Shown here in pieces: positions 54,657 to 62,713 of a DNA stretch of 64,000 nucleotides. The first letter of the stretch is position 1. Each line of letters starts with the position of its first letter. Position numbers and translations under genes: made by a program. The notes beneath the pieces were generated by a model. That model ran no database searches, was not told the DNA's origin, and was given only the letters and a program-made list of their open reading frames with translations. The stretch is taken from the NCBI RefSeq assembly GCF_014873875.1, contig NZ_JADBEM010000001.1, forward strand, positions 558,001 to 622,000. Reading direction: 5' to 3'. The stretch is from Actinopolymorpha pittospori (GTDB lineage Bacteria; Actinomycetota; Actinomycetes; Propionibacteriales; Actinopolymorphaceae).

Positions 54657-55780
54657 GCATCCTCCAGATAGCTATTGTGCAGACGGTCATCGAGTTCGCA
54701 GGTGAACCGGGCAGGAACCGAGCCGAGTCCAGCGCGGAAGTCGCGCACCGCCTGGCGCGCTCGCTCCGATCCGATCGCCCGGCCCGCGTCATACGCGTCG
54801 ACAGCGACGCGGCACGCCTGCTCCACGTCGTCGGCGGCTACGAGCGCGCGGGCGTGCTCGACCGCTGCTGCGGCCGCCTGCTTCGGAGTCCGCGTCGTGC
54901 CCGCCGAGCGCTCGTACGCCGCAACCGCCATGCCCGCCATCCGCAGTCGCGACGCGGCGACCGTGCGGTGAACTGCGATCTTGTCGGTTCGAAGCGGAAC
55001 ACCCACGGCCAGACCGGTTCCTCGTCCTGGGCAGTATCAGCATGCCGCTCCGCTTGGTCCAGTAGCCCGAGAGCAGAGCGGTCGCCGAGGTAACTCAACA
55101 CGACGCCCTCGAGGGCACAAAGCCAGGCCCATGCGATACGCGGCGCTGACCGAGGAAGACGGCCAGCGGCCTCAGGGATCAGCCGCAGCCCCTGGGCCGG
55201 GTCACCAGCCGTGGTCGCGTACTGCCCAAGGCTGCCCTGCATGTAGATCGGCAACAGCGGGTGACCGGCACGGGCAGCGGCCGAGACCGACATCCGGTAG
55301 AACCGGCGAGCCTGTTCGGGTTCGGCCAGGTCGGCGTGCAGCCAACCCGCCAAACCTGCGATCTCGCTGATCGCGCCGAGGAGACGTACCTGTTGCCCGT
55401 CCACACTCCGTCTCGCAGTTGGTGCGCCAGGTTGAGGTGGGAGGTCACCGCGCCGACCAGCATCCGCGTGGGGGTGTGCTGCTCCAGCCGCCGGTACGCG
55501 AGCGTAATGAGCATCAACAGCTCTTCGTCGCCGATCTGGCTTCGAGCAGCCAACGTCGGCGCACCCGCCACCGCGAGCGCGCCACTCAGAAACTGCCTGC
55601 GATCCGTCTGATCCTCCCCATGCTGATCGTCGGCGAGACCGGCGAGTGAACGTGGGATACCCAGCCCATCACACAGGGCCCGCACGGTGGCGATGCTGGG
55701 GTCACGGCTCTGTCCACGCGCGAGTCGGAGACCTGCGCCTGGGAGATGCCGGCTCGGTGAGCGATCTCGGTCTGCGTCAC
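54653..55780 (-). pseudogene. XRE-family regulator with TPR-like repeats, frameshifted
   Basis: Four consecutive minus-strand frames carry successive parts of one protein. The HTH (VTQTEIAHRAGISQAQVS) is near 55730-55780. LCDGLGIPRSLAGLADD with DRRQFLSGALAVAGAPTLAARS covers about 55390-55685. TPR-like helices (AGWLHADLAEPEQARRFYRM, AWLCALEGVVLSYLGDRSALGLL) cover 55000-55400. The last repeat and C-terminal end (GMAVAAYERSAGTTRTP, FRAGLGSVPARFTC) cover 54653-55000. This needs three frameshifts, so it is either a pseudogene or repeatedly miscalled sequence. The family is the regulator type with a DRRxFL block common in Streptomyces and relatives. Upstream, an in-frame stop precedes the HTH, and I see no clear start. 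Confidence 0.7.
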
Positions 55781-55981
55781 GCCGAGATCCAGGACGGCCC
55801 TGAGCGTCGTTGCCCAGTCGCGAGCGAGAGAGCGCGACTCACGTTAGGGCGCGGACGCGCATCTCAATCAGCAGTCAAGGCGTCCCAGGAGGAGCCGGGC
55901 GGCCAATCCATCGGAGCCATCAAGAGCGATCAAGGCCCACACCCAGCCCTCCCGGGCCAACCAAGAACTTACGGATCCGGG

Positions 55982-57046
55982 CTAAGCGGCACCGGATGAA
56001 CGATCCCCAGGTCGTCGCGCAGCCACGGCCCGATCTCCTGCCGGGTGGCATGTTGGGCAGCGGAACGGACGGTGGTCGTCATCAGCCTCGCGCATCCGGG
56101 TTGCCTCGTCGCACTGGCCGCACCAAGGGGGACGTTCTGGCCGTAGTGCGGGTGGGCTGGGTAGGTCGGCGAGACGTGCGGACAGGACGGCGTATGGGCT
56201 GCGAACTCCCTCGGGGCTCTCTCGCAGGTGGGCAGCGAGAGACTCGGCGGTCCAGCCGGCGCCGAGCGCGGCGCAGATTTCGGGCTCCAGGCGTCTGAGG
56301 GCCCGCCGACCGATCCGCCATCGCGGCCCCAGCGCCTCGACGACGACCGCGGCTTGGGCACGGCTGTCGTCGGACGAACCTCTGTCTCCGCCGGGTTCGT
56401 GTGATCTGGTCGAACCTCCTCCCCCACCTTCGTCGGTCGACGCAGCGTGAGGAGGGGAGGGGGAGGAGGTAGGACATGGTCTGGTAAGGGTTGACCGAAC
56501 TGCCTGCGAAGTTCGTTCACTGTTCGCCCGAACATTGACTGAACGCAACGCTCTGACCTGCGCCGATGCCGATTTGGGCATCGGGGTGCTGATGTCGTCG
56601 CCCGTGTCGTAGGCGGCGCCTCGATCTAGGTCCGTTTCGTGGACGGGTTCGGATCGCTCCTTTGGTATGGCGTTGTTCGGGTGAACTTCGCCCCGAATCG
56701 CAGGGCGGGCACCGGCCGAACGTCGATTCCTGGCGCGGAGTCTGCGCATGCGTTCACGCGCGGCTGCGCGATCATCCTCAACCTCCTGACGGGTGGCCTG
56801 GGCGCCTTCCCCTTCAACGAATCTGTATCCGTCACTGGTCGGCTCCCAGAGCCCGACGTTGACGAGCTTGCGGGCGGTCGCGGCACTGCCTCCGAGCGCG
56901 GTCACCATGTGCTTGGGAATGACGCCATCGTTGCGGTTCTGCGCGCACCACGACCCAGCACGCACCCACAGGCCGATCGCGGCGTTTCCCGCGGCCACGG
57001 TCTTGTCGTTGAAGGCGAAGGTGTCGCACACCTTGAACCACGGCAT
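55982..57046 (-). CDS. Replication-initiator-like protein of an ICE/plasmid
   Basis: The 354-residue product opens MPWFKVCDTFAFNDKTVAAGNAAIGLWVRAGSW and continues with VGLWEPTSDGYRFVEG (in outline). This start is common to initiator or regulator proteins of actinobacterial phages and integrative elements, and resembles a winged-helix domain. A basic low-complexity middle follows. The C-terminal third has another helical unit (GPRWRIGRRALRRLEPEICAAL) and a zinc-binding-like end with two CxxC pairs (CGQC, CPTC, about 315-345). It lies downstream of the FtsK translocase on the same strand. Replication or its control is the likely role, without proof from sequence alone. Confidence 0.6.
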   Translation of the reverse strand: MPWFKVCDTFAFNDKTVAAGNAAIGLWVRAGSWCAQNRNDGVIPKHMVTALGGSAATARKLVNVGLWEPTSDGYRFVEGEGAQATRQEVEDDRAAARERMRRLRARNRRSAGARPAIRGEVHPNNAIPKERSEPVHETDLDRGAAYDTGDDISTPMPKSASAQVRALRSVNVRANSERTSQAVRSTLTRPCPTSSPSPPHAASTDEGGGGGSTRSHEPGGDRGSSDDSRAQAAVVVEALGPRWRIGRRALRRLEPEICAALGAGWTAESLAAHLRESPEGVRSPYAVLSARLADLPSPPALRPERPPWCGQCDEATRMREADDDHRPFRCPTCHPAGDRAVAARRPGDRSSGAA

Positions 57047-57112
57047 TCAGGTTCTCCTATCCGATTCTGAAATCTGCTCGCAGCGCAGCGAGGGAGGCCA
57101 CCAGGGAGGGAT

Positions 57113-57502
57113 TCAAACGGCCACCGTCTGCTGGGCGAGCTGCACGAACGTCACAGCGACCGCGCCGGGAGCGTCGGGGAGGGCCTCACGCCAGTGGTAG
57201 ATGATCCAGGGCTGCCAGGAACACCGGCAGTCTGTGCCTGGCATGGCTGGGTCGGACGCGTCGCAGCTGGGTGCGTGGACGTCGAACGTGACCCAGGCAT
57301 GCTCGGGTGCGGCGGCGATGGTCAAGCCGGGCCGCCACCAGGGCTGCATCCGGATCCGCCGGTCGATCTCGTCCGCGTCCACGTGGCCGATCAGCATTTC
57401 GATGCCGTCGCCGTACACGTCCTCGACGACGTTCTCGTAATACGGGTGCTCAGGGCTGGGCGAGCCGAAAAGATCCTCGACGGTCAGGGGTTCGGAAGCC
57501 AT
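57113..57502 (-). CDS. Small ICE protein, unknown function
   Basis: The 129-residue product is acidic and soluble: LTVEDLFGSPSPEHPYYENVVEDVYGDGIEMLI (in outline). Its C-terminal half has two Cys pairs (APSCDASD, GTDCRCSWQPW) and several Trp. No family is recognised. The ATG at 57502 overlaps the stop of the next gene upstream (ATGA), and it sits between the membrane protein gene and the initiator-like gene, so it belongs to the ICE operon. Confidence 0.55.
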   Translation of the reverse strand: MASEPLTVEDLFGSPSPEHPYYENVVEDVYGDGIEMLIGHVDADEIDRRIRMQPWWRPGLTIAAAPEHAWVTFDVHAPSCDASDPAMPGTDCRCSWQPWIIYHWREALPDAPGAVAVTFVQLAQQTVAV

Positions 57503-57786
57503 CAGGCATCGGCCTTGTTACGGCGGACCTGGAGCTCCTGCTGAAGCCGGACGCACTCCCACCCCGCCAACCGGTGCTCGACATGTCGGCGCATGTCCGC
57601 GGCGACGACAGCGAGCAACAGGACGCCGAGTAGCTGCGGGACCAGGAGGGCGTAGATGGCCCCCGTAGCGATCGCGGCCACGCCGAGGCAAACCTGGCCC
57701 CATAGTTGGGTTCGCGCGGGAGCCTCGACGCTCTGGGTGGCTCGGATCGAGCTGGAGTCGCGGCGAGAGGTCGGAATGGGGTTCAC
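57502..57786 (-). CDS. Small two-helix membrane protein of the ICE operon
   Basis: The 94-residue product has a charged N-terminus, a hydrophobic hairpin (QVCLGVAAIATGAIYALLVPQLLGVLLLAVVAADM, outline, two transmembrane helices) and a basic helical end. I set the start at GTG 57786 because AAGGAGG (57796-57802 on the minus strand) sits nine bases before it. An in-frame GTG at 57852 has no such signal. It lies between the FtsK translocase gene and the small protein at 57113. Small membrane proteins of this kind accompany TraB-like translocases (Spd-type spread proteins), an analogy only. Confidence 0.55.
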   Translation of the reverse strand: MNPIPTSRRDSSSIRATQSVEAPARTQLWGQVCLGVAAIATGAIYALLVPQLLGVLLLAVVAADMRRHVEHRLAGWECVRLQQELQVRRNKADA

Positions 57787-57795
57787 TGGTGAACG

Positions 57796-57802
57796 CCTCC
57801 TT
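57796..57802 (-). promoter_or_regulatory. Strong ribosome binding site deciding the 57786 start
   Basis: AAGGAGG on the minus strand, nine bases before the GTG at 57786, is a near-consensus Shine-Dalgarno sequence and the best in this part of the operon. It rules against the longer start at 57852. Confidence 0.6.
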
Positions 57803-57897
57803 GCTACGGGGTTTGGCCTGGGGCCGCGGGTCTGCTTGGCGGTAGGTGCCACGCCCCCAGGCGCGTATCGGGTGAGTTGGACGTAGGTCCCCGTGGG

Positions 57898-60063
57898 TTA
57901 CTCGCCCTCCTCCCTGGTTGGCTGGTCGGCGATGCGGTAGGTGCCGCGAGCCGGGTTCGTGACCTTGCTGTCGTCTTCGAGGGAGCGCAGGGCGCGCCAA
58001 ACCTGCGTCTTGCCGTAGCCCGTGGCTTCCATGACCTGCGTTGGCGTGGTGGCGCCGCCGGCGAGCGCGGCGTACACCGCCTCCCGTGCGGACGGGGCAC
58101 CAGGCGTCTCTTGTGCGGCCTGACCGCCGTCGATCACCCGCAACGTGGGCGGTGGCGGGAAGGTCGGGACGGGACCGAGTGCGGGGACCGCTATCAGAAC
58201 TGCGTCCTCTTGGGCCATGGATCCGAGGGAGGCGAGCAAGTCGTCGCCGACGTCGCCGTCGGACTCCCACTCGGCCAGTTCGTCCTCGAGCTCCTGGCGC
58301 TGGCGAACGGCGATCTCCGCACGGTGGATGAAGGCATCACCTGCGGCCTTGGTCGACCACTTGTCGAGGTCGCAGCCGGGATAGGCCTCGAACATGGCGT
58401 CGGCGTCGCCGTTCTTGTCGTCGAGGAAGTCGGCGCGGAAGGGCGCGGTCCGCACCGACTCGGTGCCGCCGATGACGTAGCCGTAGCCGGGTTCGGTGGG
58501 CAGGTCGGCCGGGTTGACCTTGATCCGCAGGATGTTCTGGGCGACCGCGCCGGCCGTACGCAGTACCAGGGTCGTGTACTGCTGCAGCAAGGAACGGATC
58601 TTGTCGTTGCCGAAGGACTCCACCGCCGGGTGCTGGGTGGCGGCCCAGAACCCGACGCCGACCTTGCGTCCGGTTCGAATCAGCCGTTCCCACCTGTCGA
58701 GGTGCTTGCTGGTGTGGCGCCAGAACACGTGGCACTCGTCGACGACGACCATCACCCCGGGCAGCTCGCCCGAAGGATTGAGCCCTGGGACGCCGAGCTT
58801 CTTCATCAGCTTGCCCCGTACCGCATAGACGCGCTCCAGGGCCTCCAGCACCACGAGCTCGCGATCCTCACCCGTTGGCGCCCAGGTGGCGTAGCGGAGC
58901 AGCTGGGGACTGGACACACCATCCTGCCCGTCCAGGTAGATGACGACGGTGTGGCCGGATGCCTTCAGCGAGACCGCCGCGGCATTGAGCAGCGCAGACT
59001 TGCCACTGCCCTGTCCCCCGATGATGGTCAGGTTGCGGATCGAGTTCGGCGCGTAGACGGGGACCCGGACCCTGCTGGTGCCGTCGGCATAAGGCCCGAT
59101 CTCGATCCAGCTGTGGTCGTCCGGGCGGAAGTACTGAGGCCCGTTGAAGACCACCGTGTCTCGCACCGGGGAGGTGTGCACGATCGTCAACGCCAGCCGG
59201 GCCGGATCCCGTGATGGGTGGGGCTCGACGATGACCTCTTCCGCGCCGTGTCCGAGCCCGGAGTAGACCTTGTCCAGGTTCGCTTCGATGGTCCTGATCG
59301 ACTGCTTGCCCCGTACCAGCTCGACCGTGTATCGCTCGGTGATGTCGTCAACCTCTCGCCCGCTCAACCGGGACTTCGGGGCTACCCCACCGTCGCAGGC
59401 GACGTTGTCCGCCCAGCGCCGATAGATGGGCGGCTCGGGTTCGGGCTCCTCCCCCGCGTCGGGCAGCGGCTTACTGGTCGGACCGGAGATACGGATCGTG
59501 CGCCAGTACCCCGCACCGAACGTCAGTTCCGCGGCGCACAGCACAGCCATGGCGTCCCAGGTCCAGCCGGTCCAGAGCGCGACGGTCAGCCAGGCCGCGC
59601 CGAACGCCGCGGCGAGCGTGGCGCGGCGGTGCCAGCGCCAACGACGCAGCCGGCCACCACGGACGAGCCACACCGCGGCGAGCCCGGTCACGATCAACGC
59701 TCCGCCACCGAGAGCGAGGGAGCCCGCATAGTCGTCGTGGGTGGCCCAGTTCGTGACCCATCCCAGGCCGGCCAGGACCAGCAACGCAACCGCGGCATAG
59801 TGCGGCACCAGGTGCCAGCGCAGCCGGTAGAAGGTCCGCCCGCGCCGGCGCCGCTCCTGCTCCGCAATGATGTGTTCCGCCGTACGCCCTCTCCTCGCGG
59901 CGGTCGACGGCAGATCGCCGCGGCGACGCCGGGGCGGCCTGCGGTTGCCCGCGGACACGTCCCACCAGTCGTCCTCACCGAGCACGACCACGCCCTGGTG
60001 ACCGGCCGTGCGCGGTGAGAACGGTCGGCGGCGACGGCCACCTCGGCGGCTGGTGCTGGGCAT
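57898..60063 (-). CDS. FtsK/SpoIIIE-type DNA translocase of an actinomycete ICE (TraB-like)
   Basis: The 721-residue product has a basic N-terminus, two to four transmembrane helices (about 90-200: AAVALLVLAGLGWVTNW, GGALIVTGLAAVWLV), and an ATPase with Walker A GGQGSGKSALLN (about 346) and Walker B VMVVVDECHVFW (about 436). The Cys in DECH is unusual. Near the C-terminus a winged helix (TPTQVMEATGYGKTQVWRALRSLEDD) fits the sequence-reading gamma domain that recognises the element's clt repeats. This is the conjugation motor of actinomycete ICEs, which moves double-stranded DNA between cells. The ATG follows GCAAGGAGGAACG. It anchors the 54-64 kb ICE assignment. Confidence 0.85.
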   Translation of the reverse strand: MPSTSRRGGRRRRPFSPRTAGHQGVVVLGEDDWWDVSAGNRRPPRRRRGDLPSTAARRGRTAEHIIAEQERRRRGRTFYRLRWHLVPHYAAVALLVLAGLGWVTNWATHDDYAGSLALGGGALIVTGLAAVWLVRGGRLRRWRWHRRATLAAAFGAAWLTVALWTGWTWDAMAVLCAAELTFGAGYWRTIRISGPTSKPLPDAGEEPEPEPPIYRRWADNVACDGGVAPKSRLSGREVDDITERYTVELVRGKQSIRTIEANLDKVYSGLGHGAEEVIVEPHPSRDPARLALTIVHTSPVRDTVVFNGPQYFRPDDHSWIEIGPYADGTSRVRVPVYAPNSIRNLTIIGGQGSGKSALLNAAAVSLKASGHTVVIYLDGQDGVSSPQLLRYATWAPTGEDRELVVLEALERVYAVRGKLMKKLGVPGLNPSGELPGVMVVVDECHVFWRHTSKHLDRWERLIRTGRKVGVGFWAATQHPAVESFGNDKIRSLLQQYTTLVLRTAGAVAQNILRIKVNPADLPTEPGYGYVIGGTESVRTAPFRADFLDDKNGDADAMFEAYPGCDLDKWSTKAAGDAFIHRAEIAVRQRQELEDELAEWESDGDVGDDLLASLGSMAQEDAVLIAVPALGPVPTFPPPPTLRVIDGGQAAQETPGAPSAREAVYAALAGGATTPTQVMEATGYGKTQVWRALRSLEDDSKVTNPARGTYRIADQPTREEGE

Positions 60064-60152
60064 CGTTCCTCCTTGCCTTGGGGCGCGTGTCGTTTCGCGG
60101 TCCTCAGGGACGTGCCTGGCCCGGAGCGATCGACCCCGGGCCAGGCGAGCAT

Positions 60153-61223
60153 CTACTCGCTCTTCACGAACTCCCGGCTGCCGGCATCGGGGTTAGCGTC
60201 GTAGGCCTCGGCCACGTGCTGGTGACGGTCGAGGACACCTGCGGCCTCCTCGAAGGCGTTCGCCGCGGTCGCCAGTGACTCCTGGGCCGAGGTCAGGTGC
60301 TCAAGGCTGGGACCGCTGACCTCGCCGGCGAGGAGACCACTCATCGCGCTCTCGATGGAGTTCGATCCGTGACGGGTGGCTTCGGCCATGGCGCGGACGT
60401 ACTGGCGGGCTGACTGGAGGCCGGTGACCTCTGCGTTGACGTTCGTCGTGGTGTCCACGAGTTGGTTCCTTTCGTTTGCGGTTTCGGCGGTTGTCGACGT
60501 CGAGACGCGTGGCGCCGGTATGCCCTCGTTCTCCGTGGAGCTGTGCTCCTGCCCGGGGCGGTCGCGGGCCGGCTCGACGAGTTCGTCGCGGTCCGGCTTG
60601 CCGGTCGCGGCGCACTGCGTCGGGTGGCTCGTGGTGTCGATGTCTCCGTCCTTCGTTTGCGGTGGGGCTGGCTGGAACGGGATGACCGTTGCCTCCTCGT
60701 CGGTAGCTCCGGGGCCGGGTTCGGCCCGCGGCTTGGTCGTTTCCGCCTGCTCTGGCGGCTCTGGGCGCTGCGAATCCGCCGCGGCACTTGGCTGCTGGTC
60801 GGGCACCTCGTCGGAGGCGGCGAGCTTCCTGTTCCGCTTGTCCGACAGCGCCTGCCAGGAGTTGGCCCACCGCAGTGCGGGGCCGGTGTGCCATGCGAGG
60901 CGCAGGTGGTCCCGCATGGGCTGCGGACCCCGCGGCGACTCCCGCCGGCGCCGCCATCTCTGCTGTCGCTCGTCGCGCCTGACCTGGTGGCGCTGCGAGA
61001 GTCCGTCCCAGGTGTAGGCCCACATGTCCGAGGCGTACTGGCGGGCCGGGTGCCGAGCGTGTGGCGTTGTCCCGGCGATCGCGTGACGTGCGGCACGCAG
61101 TTCGAGCCGACGGGACCGGTACTTCTGCGAGGGGAACTCCCGTCCGGTGACACCGGCCCACCAGTCCGCACCCACCCGTTGAACGAGGCCGGCAATGACC
61201 AGCGCCAAGATCAGGGCTTCCAT
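60153..61223 (-). CDS. ICE protein with one N-terminal membrane helix, unknown function
   Basis: The 356-residue product starts with a short transmembrane helix (EALILALVIAGLVQRVG, residues 2-18), then a basic helical region rich in Arg and Trp (RQYASDMWAYTWDGLSQRHQ), a long disordered Pro/Glu/Thr-rich middle, and a C-terminal helical domain (SARQYVRAMAEATRHGSNSIESAMSGLLAG) with a second coiled coil. It is cytoplasmic apart from the anchor. No family is recognised. It lies immediately upstream of the FtsK gene and probably belongs to the conjugation apparatus. Confidence 0.6.
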   Translation of the reverse strand: MEALILALVIAGLVQRVGADWWAGVTGREFPSQKYRSRRLELRAARHAIAGTTPHARHPARQYASDMWAYTWDGLSQRHQVRRDERQQRWRRRRESPRGPQPMRDHLRLAWHTGPALRWANSWQALSDKRNRKLAASDEVPDQQPSAAADSQRPEPPEQAETTKPRAEPGPGATDEEATVIPFQPAPPQTKDGDIDTTSHPTQCAATGKPDRDELVEPARDRPGQEHSSTENEGIPAPRVSTSTTAETANERNQLVDTTTNVNAEVTGLQSARQYVRAMAEATRHGSNSIESAMSGLLAGEVSGPSLEHLTSAQESLATAANAFEEAAGVLDRHQHVAEAYDANPDAGSREFVKSE

Positions 61224-61234
61224 GTCAGGTCACC

Positions 61235-61678
61235 TCACAAGTTGTTGATCAGATCGCCGATAGCGGCGGACAGGGCACTCCCGGCGGAAACGACTGCGTC
61301 GTTGACTCGATCCGGGAGGGTTGCCATCACTCCGCCGAAAGTGGCGATCAGCAGCGGGAACGCGATCAACGCAAGCCACGGGGTGACTCGGCTCGGCCTG
61401 CCCTTCTTGGGGTGCAGGTCGATCGCGAGGATCCAGGCGACGGCGAACCCAATGACGGCCGGAAGGCCAACGCCGAAGATGATCTGGGTAGCGGTGCCGC
61501 CAACCGTGCCCAGGGTGGTGGTGAGCCAGCCGATGATGGCGCCGAGGATCCCGGACAGACCAGTGCCGGCGAGCAGCATCAGCCAGTTCCTGGCACGGGG
61601 CAGCTTGTTCCTACGCAGGCAAATGGCACCAGCGGTGAACAAGAACGCTCCGACCGCGGCCGCGGACCAGGCGAACAT
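61235..61678 (-). CDS. Multi-helix membrane protein of the ICE operon
   Basis: The 147-residue product is almost entirely hydrophobic helices: FAWSAAAVGAFLFTAGAI, NWLMLLAGTGLSGILGAIIGWL, ATQIIFGVGLPAVIGFAVAWIL and PWLALIAFPLLIATFGGVM, so four transmembrane segments. I chose the ATG at 61678, which follows AGAAAGGAATCG. The frame is open further up but without membrane-protein character. The last segment LSAAIGDLINNL is amphipathic. It fits small pore or spread proteins that help DNA pass between mycelial compartments, but this is by analogy. Confidence 0.6.
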   Translation of the reverse strand: MFAWSAAAVGAFLFTAGAICLRRNKLPRARNWLMLLAGTGLSGILGAIIGWLTTTLGTVGGTATQIIFGVGLPAVIGFAVAWILAIDLHPKKGRPSRVTPWLALIAFPLLIATFGGVMATLPDRVNDAVVSAGSALSAAIGDLINNL

Positions 61679-61716
61679 GGGTCGATTCCTTTCTCTGCGG
61701 GGCGTCTGTGGGCGGA

Positions 61717-62301
61717 TCAGGTGACGAGCCAACGGACGAGATCGAGTAGCAGGCCGAGGCTGAACTGGCCGGGCGGAGTCAGCGCCACCAAGGTGGCCAG
61801 GACCAGGGCGGCGACCAGTCGGGCCGGCCGCTCGAGTACCCAGAGGGCGTAGTAGCCGAGTGTCAGTGAGGGGATCGCGATCACGACGGCGTAGGTGATG
61901 CCGAGGATGCGGCCCGCGGTGCCCTGGCCAGTCCACTGCCCGTAGGCGGCGTAGTGCCAGATCTCGCGCAGGCTGGGGCGCTGGTTCTCCCACACCTCCG
62001 GCGGACGCATCCCACCTGCCAGCGACGCCAGGCGCTTGGCGGCGGCCCGACAGGTGCGACCCGGCGCGACGGAACCTCCGCTGCTAGCCTCGCGCGCGCC
62101 TGCGCGCGCCTCCCGCTGAGGGGTTGGCGCTGCGGCCTTCGCGCCTGCGATGGAACCGCTGGTGGAACCATCACCCTCGGCGTCGCGGTTGCGCATCGTG
62201 TCCCGTGGTGGCGCGGCGACTCGTTGTTCCGCGTCGTTGGCCGTTACGACGGCTGACGTGCGGGTGGTGGCCGCCTCTTCGTCAGGCATCGGCGCGCTCA
62301 T
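61717..62301 (-). CDS. ICE membrane protein with disordered N-terminus
   Basis: The 194-residue product has a 90-residue Ala/Thr/Arg-rich N-terminus of low complexity, a conserved-looking REIWHYAAYGQWTGQGT block (about 111-127), and three hydrophobic helices (GITYAVVIAIPSLTLGYYALWVL, LVAALVLATLVALT, LLLDLVRWLV). The ATG at 62301 overlaps the stop of the small gene at 62298 (ATGA). No family is recognised. It is part of the same minus-strand ICE operon. Confidence 0.6.
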   Translation of the reverse strand: MSAPMPDEEAATTRTSAVVTANDAEQRVAAPPRDTMRNRDAEGDGSTSGSIAGAKAAAPTPQREARAGAREASSGGSVAPGRTCRAAAKRLASLAGGMRPPEVWENQRPSLREIWHYAAYGQWTGQGTAGRILGITYAVVIAIPSLTLGYYALWVLERPARLVAALVLATLVALTPPGQFSLGLLLDLVRWLVT

Positions 62302-62561
62302 CGGAGCCTCCTCAGGTTCGTGGTGTGCAGGTCCTCGGCTCGCTTGATCAGGTCGTCCGCCACCTCCTCGACCGCGGCCCGTGCCAGGTCGCGCGGAACC
62401 ATCGCCAGCGCCGAGCGCAGGTACTCAGCGGCCGCCCAGAACCGCTCGACCGGCTCGTGCGCGACGGCAAGTCGCTCCTCCAGTCGTTTGCGGCGGTTCT
62501 CGGATCGCGTCCGCCGCTGCAGCGGGCGGCCGGTGTTGCGCGTACGGCGGTGTCCAGCCAT
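62298..62561 (-). CDS. Small basic helical protein of the ICE operon
   Basis: The 87-residue product starts MAGHRRTRNTGRPLQRRTRS and continues as a helix-rich chain (RKRLEERLAVAHEPVERFW, RAAVEEVADDLIKRAEDL). The highly basic start suggests nucleic-acid contact. I set the start at ATG 62561, preceded by AGGAGTGAGGGACAG. A start at 62582 would fall upstream of that signal. The repeats at 62625-62692 lie just upstream and could control it. Confidence 0.5.
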   Translation of the reverse strand: MAGHRRTRNTGRPLQRRTRSENRRKRLEERLAVAHEPVERFWAAAEYLRSALAMVPRDLARAAVEEVADDLIKRAEDLHTTNLRRLR

Positions 62562-62624
62562 CTGTCCCTCACTCCTGTGCATTCGTCGGCTCGTCTTGTT
62601 CGGTGGCGGGCAGGTGGCGGCTCA

Positions 62625-62713
62625 GGCGCCACCTGCTACCACGGGCAAAGGCGCCAACTCGCCAGGCCCGTTGTGGCGCCATGCGGGGCGCCACATGGAC
62701 CGTCACAGCGCCA
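62625..62713. repeat. Cluster of GGCGCCA repeats in the ICE
   Basis: Four exact GGCGCCA copies start at 62625, 62650, 62675 and 62687, plus a one-mismatch copy (AGCGCCA) at 62707. Spacings of 25, 25 and 12 bases place the exact copies on one face of the helix or its half-turn. The core GGCGCC is palindromic. They lie in the 140-bp gap between two ICE genes. Function could be a regulator operator or a recognition site for the FtsK translocase (clt-like). Confidence 0.5.

Noticed and set aside
57877..59214. Plus-strand ORF of 445 codons opposite the FtsK gene
   Set aside because: Antisense to Walker A/B coding sequence; repetitive composition.
60462..61724. Plus-strand ORF of 420 codons over two ICE membrane-protein genes
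   Set aside because: Opposite genes with good ribosome binding sites and membrane-helix patterns; no coding features of its own.
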